This document shows, piece by piece, positions 43,585 through 50,843 of a stretch of 64,000 nt of DNA. Below the pieces are notes generated by a model. The model ran no database searches, was not told the DNA's origin, and was given only the letters and a program-made list of their open reading frames with translations. The stretch is from positions 5,633,602 to 5,697,601 of the forward strand of contig NZ_KB913032.1 in assembly GCF_000384215.1 (NCBI RefSeq), given 5' to 3'. Source of the stretch: Amycolatopsis alba DSM 44262. Lineage in GTDB: Bacteria; Actinomycetota; Actinomycetes; Mycobacteriales; Pseudonocardiaceae. Every line of letters begins with the position of its first letter. Positions within the stretch are counted from its first letter, which is position 1. The translations under genes were made by a program, and so were the position numbers.

Positions 43585-43992
43585 ATGCGGATCGTGACCA
43601 TTCAACGCCACCATCCGCCCGGTCTGCACCCCACGCCCACCTACCACCACGTGACCGTCGTCGAAGGACGGCGGGACATCCACCTGGCAGGCCAGTGCCC
43701 GCTCACCGAAGACGGCAAGGTCGTCGACGGTGACGTGCTCGCGCAGGTCGACCAGGTCGTCGCGAACACCGCCGCCGCGCTGTCCTTCGCCGAGGCGACC
43801 CCGGCCGACGTGGTGCGCACGGTGATCTACGTCGTCACGCCGGACGCCGACGTGCTTTCGTCCGTCTGGGACCGGTTCGTCGAGTCGGAGATCGGGGAGG
43901 CCTTCACGACGGCGAGCACCTTGCTCGGTGTCGCGCAGCTCGGCTATCCCGGTCAGCTCGTCGAACTGGACGTCACCGCCGCCACTGCCTGA
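43585..43992 (+). CDS. RidA/YjgF-family protein
   Basis: About 135 residues with the Rid fold sequence pattern: RDIHLAGQCPLTEDGKVVDGD, QVDQVVANTAAALS, VVRTVIYVV and TLLGVAQLGYPGQLVELDV. The Rid arginine seen in deaminases of 2-aminoacrylate is not in its usual place, so it is probably another subgroup. ATG 43585, or GTG 43594 behind GTGAGG. A TACGGT box is at 43575–43580. Divergent from mtnA. Confidence 0.86.
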   Translation: MRIVTIQRHHPPGLHPTPTYHHVTVVEGRRDIHLAGQCPLTEDGKVVDGDVLAQVDQVVANTAAALSFAEATPADVVRTVIYVVTPDADVLSSVWDRFVESEIGEAFTTASTLLGVAQLGYPGQLVELDVTAATA

Positions 43993-44010
43993 CCGCGCTG
44001 CGGGAAGGGC

Positions 44011-44069
44011 AAGTCCGTGAAGGCCTCCTTGAGGGACTCTGAGTCCCTCAAGGAGGCCTTCACGGACTT
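44011..44069. repeat. 29-bp perfect inverted repeat between convergent genes
   Basis: Arms 44011–44039 and 44041–44069 are exact complements about a single base. The core GTGAAGGCCTCCTTGAGG resembles the arms of the elements at 24621 and 50783 (TGAAGGCC-C/T-CCTT). An outer pair GCCACTGCC (43981–43989) and GGCAGTGGC (44075–44083) can extend the stem. It lies between the Rid gene and the DUF1877 gene, which converge. Confidence 0.85.
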
Positions 44070-44087
44070 TGCACGGCAGTGGCGTCG

Positions 44088-44552
44088 TCAGGTGATGATC
44101 GTGACGACCGGCTCCCCGGCCTTCGCGGCCCCGGCGAAGAACGTCACGAGCTCGTCGTAGTAGCCCCGCACGTAGTCCAGCGCGTCGGGCTCGTCCCAGA
44201 TCGACGGGTAGATCCCCTCGGTTTCGAGATCCGAGAGCGCGACACCGTCCGAAAGCTTGTCGAATCCGGTCCGCGACAGCTCCGCCGAGATGGTCCGGAC
44301 CTCGTCCGCGCTGAAGTGCCGCGGCGGCCCGTCACTGTCGGCTTCTCCCAGCAGTGTCCCGCCCAGCACGAAGTCGACCTCGAACCCGGCTCGCTGGACC
44401 AGGAACCACAGCGCGTGCCACGCCTTGTCGACGTCCGCCGCTCGCTCGGTGCCTTCGGCCTTTTCTGCGTACTCCCAGTACCGATCGGGTTCCTCGATCA
44501 GCTCGCGCAGGTCACCGGAGGTGACGCGCAGGTACGCGCCGCACATGCCCAT
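44088..44552 (-). CDS. DUF1877-family protein
   Basis: A 154-residue protein with the DUF1877 pattern: MGMCGAYLRVTSGDLRELI at the start, ADVDKAWHALWFL, and a C-terminal DALDYVRGYYDELVTFF. No known activity; a soluble single domain. It is followed by 3 bp and then the deacetylase gene upstream on the same strand. Confidence 0.85.
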   Translation of the reverse strand: MGMCGAYLRVTSGDLRELIEEPDRYWEYAEKAEGTERAADVDKAWHALWFLVQRAGFEVDFVLGGTLLGEADSDGPPRHFSADEVRTISAELSRTGFDKLSDGVALSDLETEGIYPSIWDEPDALDYVRGYYDELVTFFAGAAKAGEPVVTIIT

Positions 44553-44555
44553 CGG

Positions 44556-45350
44556 TCAGAGCCCCGCCATCAGGTCGGTCTCGGTGATACCCGGCCCCTG
44601 CCCCGCGCGGATGAACCACTCGACGCCGAAAGCCTGCGCGAAACCCTCGTCGGGCATCGCGAGGAAGAACGAGTCTTCGCTGATCTGGCTGGCGTGCGCG
44701 CGCATCGCGGCCCGCTTGTGCGGCAGGTACGCGCCGACGTCGACCCTTGCCGTCAGGATCGCTTCGGGCTTGCCGAACTCGGAACCGTCCTCGAAGTCGG
44801 GGAGGTCCTCGGCCTTCATCTGCCCCGTCCGCACCGCCTCCTCCATGCCGCGGCGCATCTCGTCACTGTTGCTCGTCGCCTCGTAGACCCGCGGCGTGCC
44901 GGCCAGCTCGGCCGCGCGCATGCCGACGCGGTGCACCTGGATGTGGTCCGGATGCCCGTAGCCGCCGTTGTCGTCGTAGACGGTCAGGACGTCGGCCTGC
45001 TCCTCGCGCAGGATCTCGGCCAGCCGCTGGGCGGCCTCCTCGACGTCGGCCTGCCAGAACGTGCCGGGCACGTCGTTGCGCGGCTCGCCCATCATGCCGG
45101 AGTCGGTGTACCCCAGGAACTCCACGCGCTTGGCCCCCAGCACCTCGGCCGAAGCGTGCGTCTCCTGCACGCGGCGCTGCCACAACTCCTCTCCTTCGTC
45201 GAGGAACCCGTCCGGGACCTCGCCGACCTCGCCCCTGGTCGCGACGACGAGCACGACACGGTGGCCTTCTTCGAAAGCCTTGCGCATGACGCCGCCCGCG
45301 ACGATGCACTCGTCGTCGGGGTGGGCGTGAAAACTCACCAATGTGGCCAT
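44556..45350 (-). CDS. PIG-L family deacetylase (MshB/Mca-like)
   Basis: A 264-residue zinc-dependent N-deacetylase. FHAHPDDECIVAGG holds the H-P-D-D zinc/catalytic motif and GGYGHPDHIQVHR the third zinc histidine. Related enzymes are MshB (mycothiol synthesis) and Mca (mycothiol conjugate amidase); assignment is open. ATG 45350 with a TAGTTT box 7 nt upstream suggests a leaderless transcript. Confidence 0.9.
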   Translation of the reverse strand: MATLVSFHAHPDDECIVAGGVMRKAFEEGHRVVLVVATRGEVGEVPDGFLDEGEELWQRRVQETHASAEVLGAKRVEFLGYTDSGMMGEPRNDVPGTFWQADVEEAAQRLAEILREEQADVLTVYDDNGGYGHPDHIQVHRVGMRAAELAGTPRVYEATSNSDEMRRGMEEAVRTGQMKAEDLPDFEDGSEFGKPEAILTARVDVGAYLPHKRAAMRAHASQISEDSFFLAMPDEGFAQAFGVEWFIRAGQGPGITETDLMAGL

Positions 45351-45494
45351 GGTGGGGAAACTATCGCGAGGTACCGACATATTCCGGCGTGACGGTCGCT
45401 CACACGTAACAGTTGACCTTCCCTGTGTTGCGGATTCGGCCATCGACACGATTCAAGATTCACGGGCAACAGGAGGCAGAGGGGGCGGCCGGCC

Positions 45495-46226
45495 GTGGTG
45501 GGGATCGACGATTGGTACCAGACCCGCGCACATCGGGGCGACGTACAGCCGGAGTACAGCCCGGACGACGACATCCCGGATCCGGTGGTTTTCGGGGAGG
45601 CCCCGGCTCACGGGTGGAGCATCCACAGAGGTGGGCAGCCTCGGCACAAGACGCGGATTTCGGCGCCCAAGGGTCCCCGCAAGCTGCCACCCGCCGCCTC
45701 TGGAGGTACCTGGGAGTCAGCTGCCCGGAAGTGGCTGACCGCCTTCCCACAGGGCACGAACCGCGAGTGCGAGCGTGCCTTGAAGCAGGCAGGCCACAAG
45801 AAGGCGACGACCCGAGTGATCGAGCGTTTACGGCGCGACCTGCCCGCCGCTACACCGCCGCCGCCGCCGAAAGCCAAGACCTCAGCCGGCGACAACCGGG
45901 CGGCGAACACCCGGCGGAGCACTTCCGGAAACAAGCGGCGCCGTGCCGCCGGAGCCGTATCGTGGCAAGGCTTCGCAGTTCAGTGGTTGCGAACTCATCC
46001 GGACGCGAGCAACCGTAAATGGCGGGAGGCGGTCGAGGAAGCGGGGTATGTCGGAGTCACCAACGCGGCGATTTCCAGGCTCCGCCATGACGCGAAACCC
46101 GGCAAGGCAAAACCGTCTCGGCGACCGATCGCTCGCCCGACATCGACCCCGACGCGAACTGCCGGGGTCGACTACTGCGACGGTTGCGGTATCGCGGTTC
46201 GCGACGACGGTCTCTGCCGCTGCTAG
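45495..46226 (+). CDS. hypothetical protein with duplicated HTH-like segment and C-terminal cysteine knuckle
   Basis: A 243-residue frame from GTG 45495 (MVGIDDWYQ). I do not recognise the family, but two segments match each other: one around residues 73–115 (ARKWLTAFPQGTNRECERAL, then AGHKKATTRVIERLRRD) and one around 157–200 (AVQWLRTHPDASNRKWREAV, then AGYVGVTNAAISRLRHD). The pattern W-L-P-N-R-A-AG-I-RLR-D looks like a helix-turn-helix. A lysine/arginine/proline-rich linker joins them and the end YCDGCGIAVRDDGLCRC may bind zinc. A nucleic-acid role is plausible. Confidence 0.7.
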   Translation: MVGIDDWYQTRAHRGDVQPEYSPDDDIPDPVVFGEAPAHGWSIHRGGQPRHKTRISAPKGPRKLPPAASGGTWESAARKWLTAFPQGTNRECERALKQAGHKKATTRVIERLRRDLPAATPPPPPKAKTSAGDNRAANTRRSTSGNKRRRAAGAVSWQGFAVQWLRTHPDASNRKWREAVEEAGYVGVTNAAISRLRHDAKPGKAKPSRRPIARPTSTPTRTAGVDYCDGCGIAVRDDGLCRC

Positions 46227-46255
46227 GCGCTGTCCTGTGCAGTCCGTCCGCGGTC

Positions 46256-46945
46256 TTACACGGGATAGGTCCTCCGCAGGAACTCCAGGGTCAGCTCCCA
46301 GGCGGCCGCGGCGGGCTCGGGCTGATGGAACATCGGCGCCACATGGTTGTGGAACGCGTGCCCCGCGCCTTCGTGGACGTGGATCTCCGCCCCGTCATGC
46401 GTGGCGACCGCGTCGGCCAGGCGACGCACCCCTTCGGCGGGAATGTAGGGATCGGCGCCGCCGAACTGGAACTGGATCGGGCAGGTGATCTTGTCCAGCA
46501 ACGAAAGCTGCTCCGGGACACGGGACCCGTAGTACGACACCGCGACGTCCGGATCGCCCTCGGCGGCGGCCGCGTAGGCCATCGAGCCGCCGAGGCAGAA
46601 GCCGAAGACACCCGCCCTGCCGCCGGATCCGGGCAGGGAACGCAGCGTCGCCAGGGTCGCGAGGACGTCGGAAACGGCGCGCGCGGGGTCGAGTTTGCCG
46701 GCGACCTCCATCGACGCCGAGACACCGGCTTCGTCGTGCGTGGCCGACCAGCCGGGGGCGATCCGCCAGAACAGTTCGGGCACGGCCACGACGTAGCCGA
46801 GCTTCGCGAGGTCGGCGGCGACCGACTTGAGGTAGTCGTCAAGGCCGAAGATCTCCTGGATCAGCACCAGGCCAGGGCCGGAGCCGGATTCGGGCAGCCA
46901 GAGCGGGGCGTCGAACGAGCCGTCGGCGACGGTCACCTTGGTCAT
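46256..46945 (-). CDS. dienelactone hydrolase family protein
   Basis: A 229-residue alpha/beta hydrolase. The nucleophile is the cysteine in GFCLGGSMAYA, as in dienelactone hydrolase, with GGADPYIP supplying Asp and GAGHAFHN the His. ATG 46945 overlaps the upstream arginase-fold gene by 4 bp (ATGA). Substrate unknown. Confidence 0.92.
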   Translation of the reverse strand: MTKVTVADGSFDAPLWLPESGSGPGLVLIQEIFGLDDYLKSVAADLAKLGYVVAVPELFWRIAPGWSATHDEAGVSASMEVAGKLDPARAVSDVLATLATLRSLPGSGGRAGVFGFCLGGSMAYAAAAEGDPDVAVSYYGSRVPEQLSLLDKITCPIQFQFGGADPYIPAEGVRRLADAVATHDGAEIHVHEGAGHAFHNHVAPMFHQPEPAAAAWELTLEFLRRTYPV

Positions 46946-47826
46946 CGGGTTCCTTCCAGCGCGCGCACGAGGCAGTCCGTCACGAGGGCGGCCTGTGTGC
47001 CGTCGGGGTCGAGGTCGGGATCGAAGATGGTCAGTTCCAGCCCTGCCGCGCCGGGGATCGCGACGAGACCCCGCAGCAGGGCGACGAGCTTGTCCGGGCT
47101 GAGCCCGCCGGGATCGGGACTGTCCACGGCGGACACGAACTCCGGGTCGAGGGTGTCGATGTCGATGTGGATCCAGAAACCGTCCAGCGGCGCGAAGATC
47201 TCGCGCGCGGCGGCGAGCGCGCCGTCGGTGCCGGACGCCATGATCTCCTGGCTGGTCACGACGCGAAGCCCGGTTTCCCTTGCCTCGGCGGATTCCTCCT
47301 CGCGAACGCCGAGCACGAGGACGTCCTCGTCGCGGACGTAGGGCGAAAGGCCGTCCACATCGGCCAGTTCCGGTGCGCCTCGGCCGGTCACGACGGCAAG
47401 CGCTTCGCCGCCGACGTTGGCGACGTGGTCGGAGTTGCCGAGGTGCCGGAAGTCGTCGTGACCGTCGAAATAGGCGATGCCGAAGCGTCCTTCGCGACGC
47501 AGGGTCAGCATCGCGGCGAGCGCGATCGAGCAGTCGCCGCCGAGCACGACCGGGAAGCCGCCGTCCGCGCGGATCTTCGCGAGGCGCCCGGCGAGGGCCG
47601 CCGTGTAGGCCGCGATGCCTTCCGCGTTCCGGACGCCGCTTTCCGGCGACCACGCGGGCAGATACCGCGGCGGTGTGACCACGCCGCCGTCGGTCGCGCC
47701 CAACCGGGCGAGCAGGTCGTGGTCACGCAGCGCGCCCGGCGCCTTGTAGCAGCCTGGGATCACTCCTTCGGCGGGCGGGCGCAGGCCGAGGTTGGACGGT
47801 GCGTCGAGCAGTACGAGATTCCCCAT
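46942..47826 (-). CDS. arginase/agmatinase-fold ureohydrolase family protein
   Basis: A 294-residue member of the arginase family. Metal motifs: VVLGGDCSIAL, YFDGHDDFRH and HIDIDTLDPEF. In classical arginases these read GGDHS, DAHxD and D-x-D-xxDP; here the first manganese histidine is replaced by cysteine, so metal binding or activity may differ. ATG 47826 (a GTG precedes it). Coupled to the hydrolase gene. Confidence 0.88.
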   Translation of the reverse strand: MGNLVLLDAPSNLGLRPPAEGVIPGCYKAPGALRDHDLLARLGATDGGVVTPPRYLPAWSPESGVRNAEGIAAYTAALAGRLAKIRADGGFPVVLGGDCSIALAAMLTLRREGRFGIAYFDGHDDFRHLGNSDHVANVGGEALAVVTGRGAPELADVDGLSPYVRDEDVLVLGVREEESAEARETGLRVVTSQEIMASGTDGALAAAREIFAPLDGFWIHIDIDTLDPEFVSAVDSPDPGGLSPDKLVALLRGLVAIPGAAGLELTIFDPDLDPDGTQAALVTDCLVRALEGTR

Positions 47827-47887
47827 CACCTCACCGTAGTAGCCGCCGCTGGTGTCGCGTCGGTCGGTGACAACGCGGGGGGATGGG

Positions 47888-49138
47888 TCAGCCGGTCACC
47901 TGGTAGCCCGAGGTCCGGTTCCGCCCGGTGTTCTTCGCCTCGTAAAGCGCCCTGTCCGCGACGGCGATCACCGTGTCCAGGTCGGCGACCCCCGGCCGGT
48001 CGGCCAGCCCGATCGACACGGTGACGTGCTCCGGCAGGTCACCGGCACGGGAGGCCACACTCGACCGGATCCGTTCCGCGATCGCGTGGGCGTGCACGGC
48101 GGACGTGCCGGGCAGCAGCACGACGAACTCCTCCCCGCCGAACCGCCCGACCAGATCCGTACCGCGCACCTCGGTGCGCAGCGTTTCCGCGATCGCCGCC
48201 AGATACCGGTCGCCGACCAGGTGCCCGTGCCGGTCGTTGATCAGTTTGAACCGGTCGACGTCCACCATCAGCAGGCTGGTGCGCCGTCCCGCGCGCCGCG
48301 CGCGGTCGAGTTCGTCGGCCGCGGCCTCGCGCCACGCCTTGGCGTTGAGCAGCCCGGTCTTGGCGTCGCTGCTCGCCTGCCGTTTCAGCTGCCGCAGCAG
48401 GACACCGCGGTGCAGCACCAGCGTGATCCCGACGACCAGCAGCAGTACCACCGGCCAGTCCCGCAGCGCCCACGCCACGATGACACCGAGGGCGATCGTC
48501 GCCGCTTCGAGCGCGTACTCGAACGGCTTCGCCAGCGCGTCACGCAGCTTGTCGTGCGGGGTGCCGTAGTACACGGCGACCGTCATCAGCACGGTGTTGA
48601 CCAGCAGGAACACTCCGCCCGCCACGACGATCGACCCGAACGACGAGACGTCGCGGGGGAGCGCGTCGAACGGGGCGGCGTAGCGGGCGAGGTAGGCGGC
48701 GGCCGCGAAACCCGACAGCACGGTGGCCGACATGGAGAACGTCCGCCGGAACAACGGGTTCGGCTGCCCGCGGAACCAGCGGTAGAAGAACGACGCGCCG
48801 ATGACCAGCGCGGCCAGCCCAGGGTGCATCAGCAGTACGGCGGCGAAGGTCCAGACGCTGTCGAGCGAGATGTGCGGCGTTCCCGCGAACCGTTCCCGCA
48901 CTCGTTCCACCGGACGTGACAACTCCGTGTACAACACGACGCTGGTGATCAGGATCGCGAAGGGGATGGCATCGCCCTGACTGAACGGGAGCCGGAGAAA
49001 AGACCAGGCGGATCCGGCGATCGCCGCGACGTCCACCAGGAGGACGAAGCCGATCAAGCCGCGGTTGGGTAGCTTCCACAGCGCCCAATTCGTTAGCGCC
49101 ACGGTGACGAACGTAATCGGTTGGATACTAGGTGTCAC
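47888..49138 (-). CDS. membrane diguanylate cyclase (GGDEF)
   Basis: About 416 residues: seven or eight hydrophobic helices (MASE-like sensor, roughly residues 1–220) and a C-terminal GGDEF domain. The active site is GGEEF, and an inhibitory RxxD site (RGTD) lies five residues before it, so it should make c-di-GMP with product feedback. GTG 49138 (MTPSIQPITF) is used; the frame to 49207 begins with sequence unlike a membrane protein. Alone on its strand between the arginase gene and the MFS gene. Confidence 0.9.
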   Translation of the reverse strand: MTPSIQPITFVTVALTNWALWKLPNRGLIGFVLLVDVAAIAGSAWSFLRLPFSQGDAIPFAILITSVVLYTELSRPVERVRERFAGTPHISLDSVWTFAAVLLMHPGLAALVIGASFFYRWFRGQPNPLFRRTFSMSATVLSGFAAAAYLARYAAPFDALPRDVSSFGSIVVAGGVFLLVNTVLMTVAVYYGTPHDKLRDALAKPFEYALEAATIALGVIVAWALRDWPVVLLLVVGITLVLHRGVLLRQLKRQASSDAKTGLLNAKAWREAAADELDRARRAGRRTSLLMVDVDRFKLINDRHGHLVGDRYLAAIAETLRTEVRGTDLVGRFGGEEFVVLLPGTSAVHAHAIAERIRSSVASRAGDLPEHVTVSIGLADRPGVADLDTVIAVADRALYEAKNTGRNRTSGYQVTG

Positions 49139-49240
49139 TACGCTGTATGGGTAGGCGTGGGTGCACCACGCGTGACCGGATCGGGATGCGGAGGGGGTGA
49201 GCTCCATGCGCGGGCAGAACTGGTGAACATCCGGTTCCGG

Positions 49241-50452
49241 TCAAAGGGGGTGAAGCGGGGCCACGTGGCGCCAAGCCCAGGTGGCCGGAACAGCCACAAC
49301 GAGACCGGCCAATGCGATGACCGAGACCGTCGTCGCGGGTGAGCCGAGCACGCCGACGAGCAGGCCGCCGGCGATCAGCCCGATTCCCTGCACGGCGATG
49401 AGTCCCGACCCGGCGAGGCCGAAAGCCTGGCCTCGTTCGGTGTCGGGGACCAAGCGCATGAACGTGGTGCTCGCGGTGACCTGGTAGGCCGCGCACATCC
49501 CGGACAGCACGAGCAGTCCGGCGGCGTAGGGGAGCGAGGGCCGGAACCAGAACGCCGCGAGCGGCACGATCGCGCCGAGCGCCAGTATCCCGACCATCCG
49601 CAGCCGGATTTCGGGCCGCACCAGCCTGCCCAGCACGAACACGCCGAGCACGATCCCCGCCGGATGCGCCGCGAGCAGCAGCCCGGCCGTCGCCGCCCCG
49701 CCGCCGATCTCCGCGGCGTAGGGCACGGCGAGACCTTCCGGCACGATCACGAAACCCGCCAGCCAGGCCAGGCCGACCAGCGCGCGCAACCGGCGGTCAC
49801 GCCAGATCGTGCGGGCACCCGCCGAAAGCCGCCGCAGGGTCGACGTCGCCGGTCCGCCGGAACCCGAAGCGGCCCTGGCACGGACACCCAGCCGGAGGAC
49901 GATCGCCGAGACCCCGAACGTCACCGCGTCGACGGCCAGCCCGCGTCCGGGCCCGATCACGGCGATCACCGCGCCGCCCAAGGCGAACCCGGCGAGCTGG
50001 CCGACCTGGTTGGTGATCTTCAGCAGGGACTGGCCCAGCACATAGGCGTCCCCGCTCAGCACCGACGGCAGGACGGCGGCCTGCGCGGCGGTGAACGGCG
50101 CGTTCGCCAGCTGCACCACCACGAGCACGGCGGCGAGTACGGGCAACGGGATGCCGGGGACGGCGAGCACCGCGACCAGGATCGCCCGGACGACGTCGGA
50201 GCAGACCATCACCGCGCGGCGGGGGAACCGGTCGGCCAGCCCGCCGAGCAGCGGTCCGCCGATCAAGTCCGGCAGGTAGGTGAGCGCGTAGGTCAGCGCC
50301 GGCCAGGTCGCCGAACCGGTCCGCTGGAACACCAGCACCGACAGGGCGACCCTGGCCACCTGATCACCGAGGATCGACTGGAGTTCCGCGAACCAGATCG
50401 CCCGCAGTTCACCGACCGCGAGGATCTGCCGGAAGGTCGCCTTGGAGTCCAC
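49241..50452 (-). CDS. MFS transporter
   Basis: A 403-residue major facilitator protein with about 12 helices; GLADRFPRRAVMV is the loop 2-3 motif of this superfamily, and the general plan resembles the enterobactin-exporter/MFS_3 group. Probably exports a drug or siderophore; not decidable. GTG 50452 start, with the palindrome GGTGGCCACC directly upstream (50455–50464). Confidence 0.88.
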   Translation of the reverse strand: MDSKATFRQILAVGELRAIWFAELQSILGDQVARVALSVLVFQRTGSATWPALTYALTYLPDLIGGPLLGGLADRFPRRAVMVCSDVVRAILVAVLAVPGIPLPVLAAVLVVVQLANAPFTAAQAAVLPSVLSGDAYVLGQSLLKITNQVGQLAGFALGGAVIAVIGPGRGLAVDAVTFGVSAIVLRLGVRARAASGSGGPATSTLRRLSAGARTIWRDRRLRALVGLAWLAGFVIVPEGLAVPYAAEIGGGAATAGLLLAAHPAGIVLGVFVLGRLVRPEIRLRMVGILALGAIVPLAAFWFRPSLPYAAGLLVLSGMCAAYQVTASTTFMRLVPDTERGQAFGLAGSGLIAVQGIGLIAGGLLVGVLGSPATTVSVIALAGLVVAVPATWAWRHVAPLHPL

Positions 50453-50551
50453 GAGGTGGCCACCCCCGCTCGATCGGGTTCACCACTCAGAGTACTCCGC
50501 CGGACGCTTTCAGTGAACCCTCGCAAGTGCATCGAGGAGGAGGTGTCGTGT

Positions 50552-50657
50552 TCAGGTGAGACGGGCGATCTCGCGTGATCAGGCGACGTTCACCGAGTTC
50601 GCCGTCCGATCACGTGAGTTCCGTTTCTGATCACGCGAGTCACGTCTTCGCTCACCT
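50552..50657. repeat. inverted array of 21-bp units (2 + 3)
   Basis: Direct units at 50552–50572 (degenerate) and 50573–50593 (GCGTGATCAGG-type), one base, then inverted units at 50595–50615, 50616–50636 and 50637–50657 (last one degenerate). Same unit and same one-base centre as the array at 31926–32052. Located in the spacer between the vanW 3' end and the MFS start. Confidence 0.85.
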
Positions 50658-50678
50658 CGGACACGGTGAGTCGGAGGT

Positions 50679-50731
50679 GTTGCGAAAGCCACTTTCGCAA
50701 CCTTCAACGTTGCGAAAGTGGCTTTCGCAAC
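50679..50731. repeat. double GCGAAAG palindrome
   Basis: Two 23-bp sequences, 50679–50701 and 50709–50731, are exact reverse complements of each other with 7 bp between, and each is itself nearly palindromic (GTTGCGAAAG...CTTTCGCAAC). Flanks TCGGA and TCCGA extend the pairing. A shorter relative is at 12404–12420. Confidence 0.82.
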
Positions 50732-50782
50732 ATCCGAAGCCGGTACACCGGCGAGCCGGCCTGACATCTTTGCCTTACTGCC

Positions 50783-50833
50783 ACATGAAGGCCCCCTTCA
50801 CGGCGCTAGGCGCACTGAAGGGGGCCTTCATGT
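50783..50833. repeat. 18-bp perfect inverted repeat, ACATGAAGGCCCCCTTCA family
   Basis: Arms 50783–50800 and 50816–50833 with a 15-nt loop that itself contains GCGC-TAG-GCGC. Close copy of the element at 24621–24675. It starts 11 bp beyond the vanW stop, as the first copy does behind gltD. Confidence 0.85.
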
Positions 50834-50843
50834 ACTTCCGGGA

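Noticed and set aside
49139..49207. Upstream extension of the diguanylate cyclase to 49207
   Set aside because: The added residues are polar and Cys/His/Pro-containing, unlike the hydrophobic start expected; GTG 49138 fits better.
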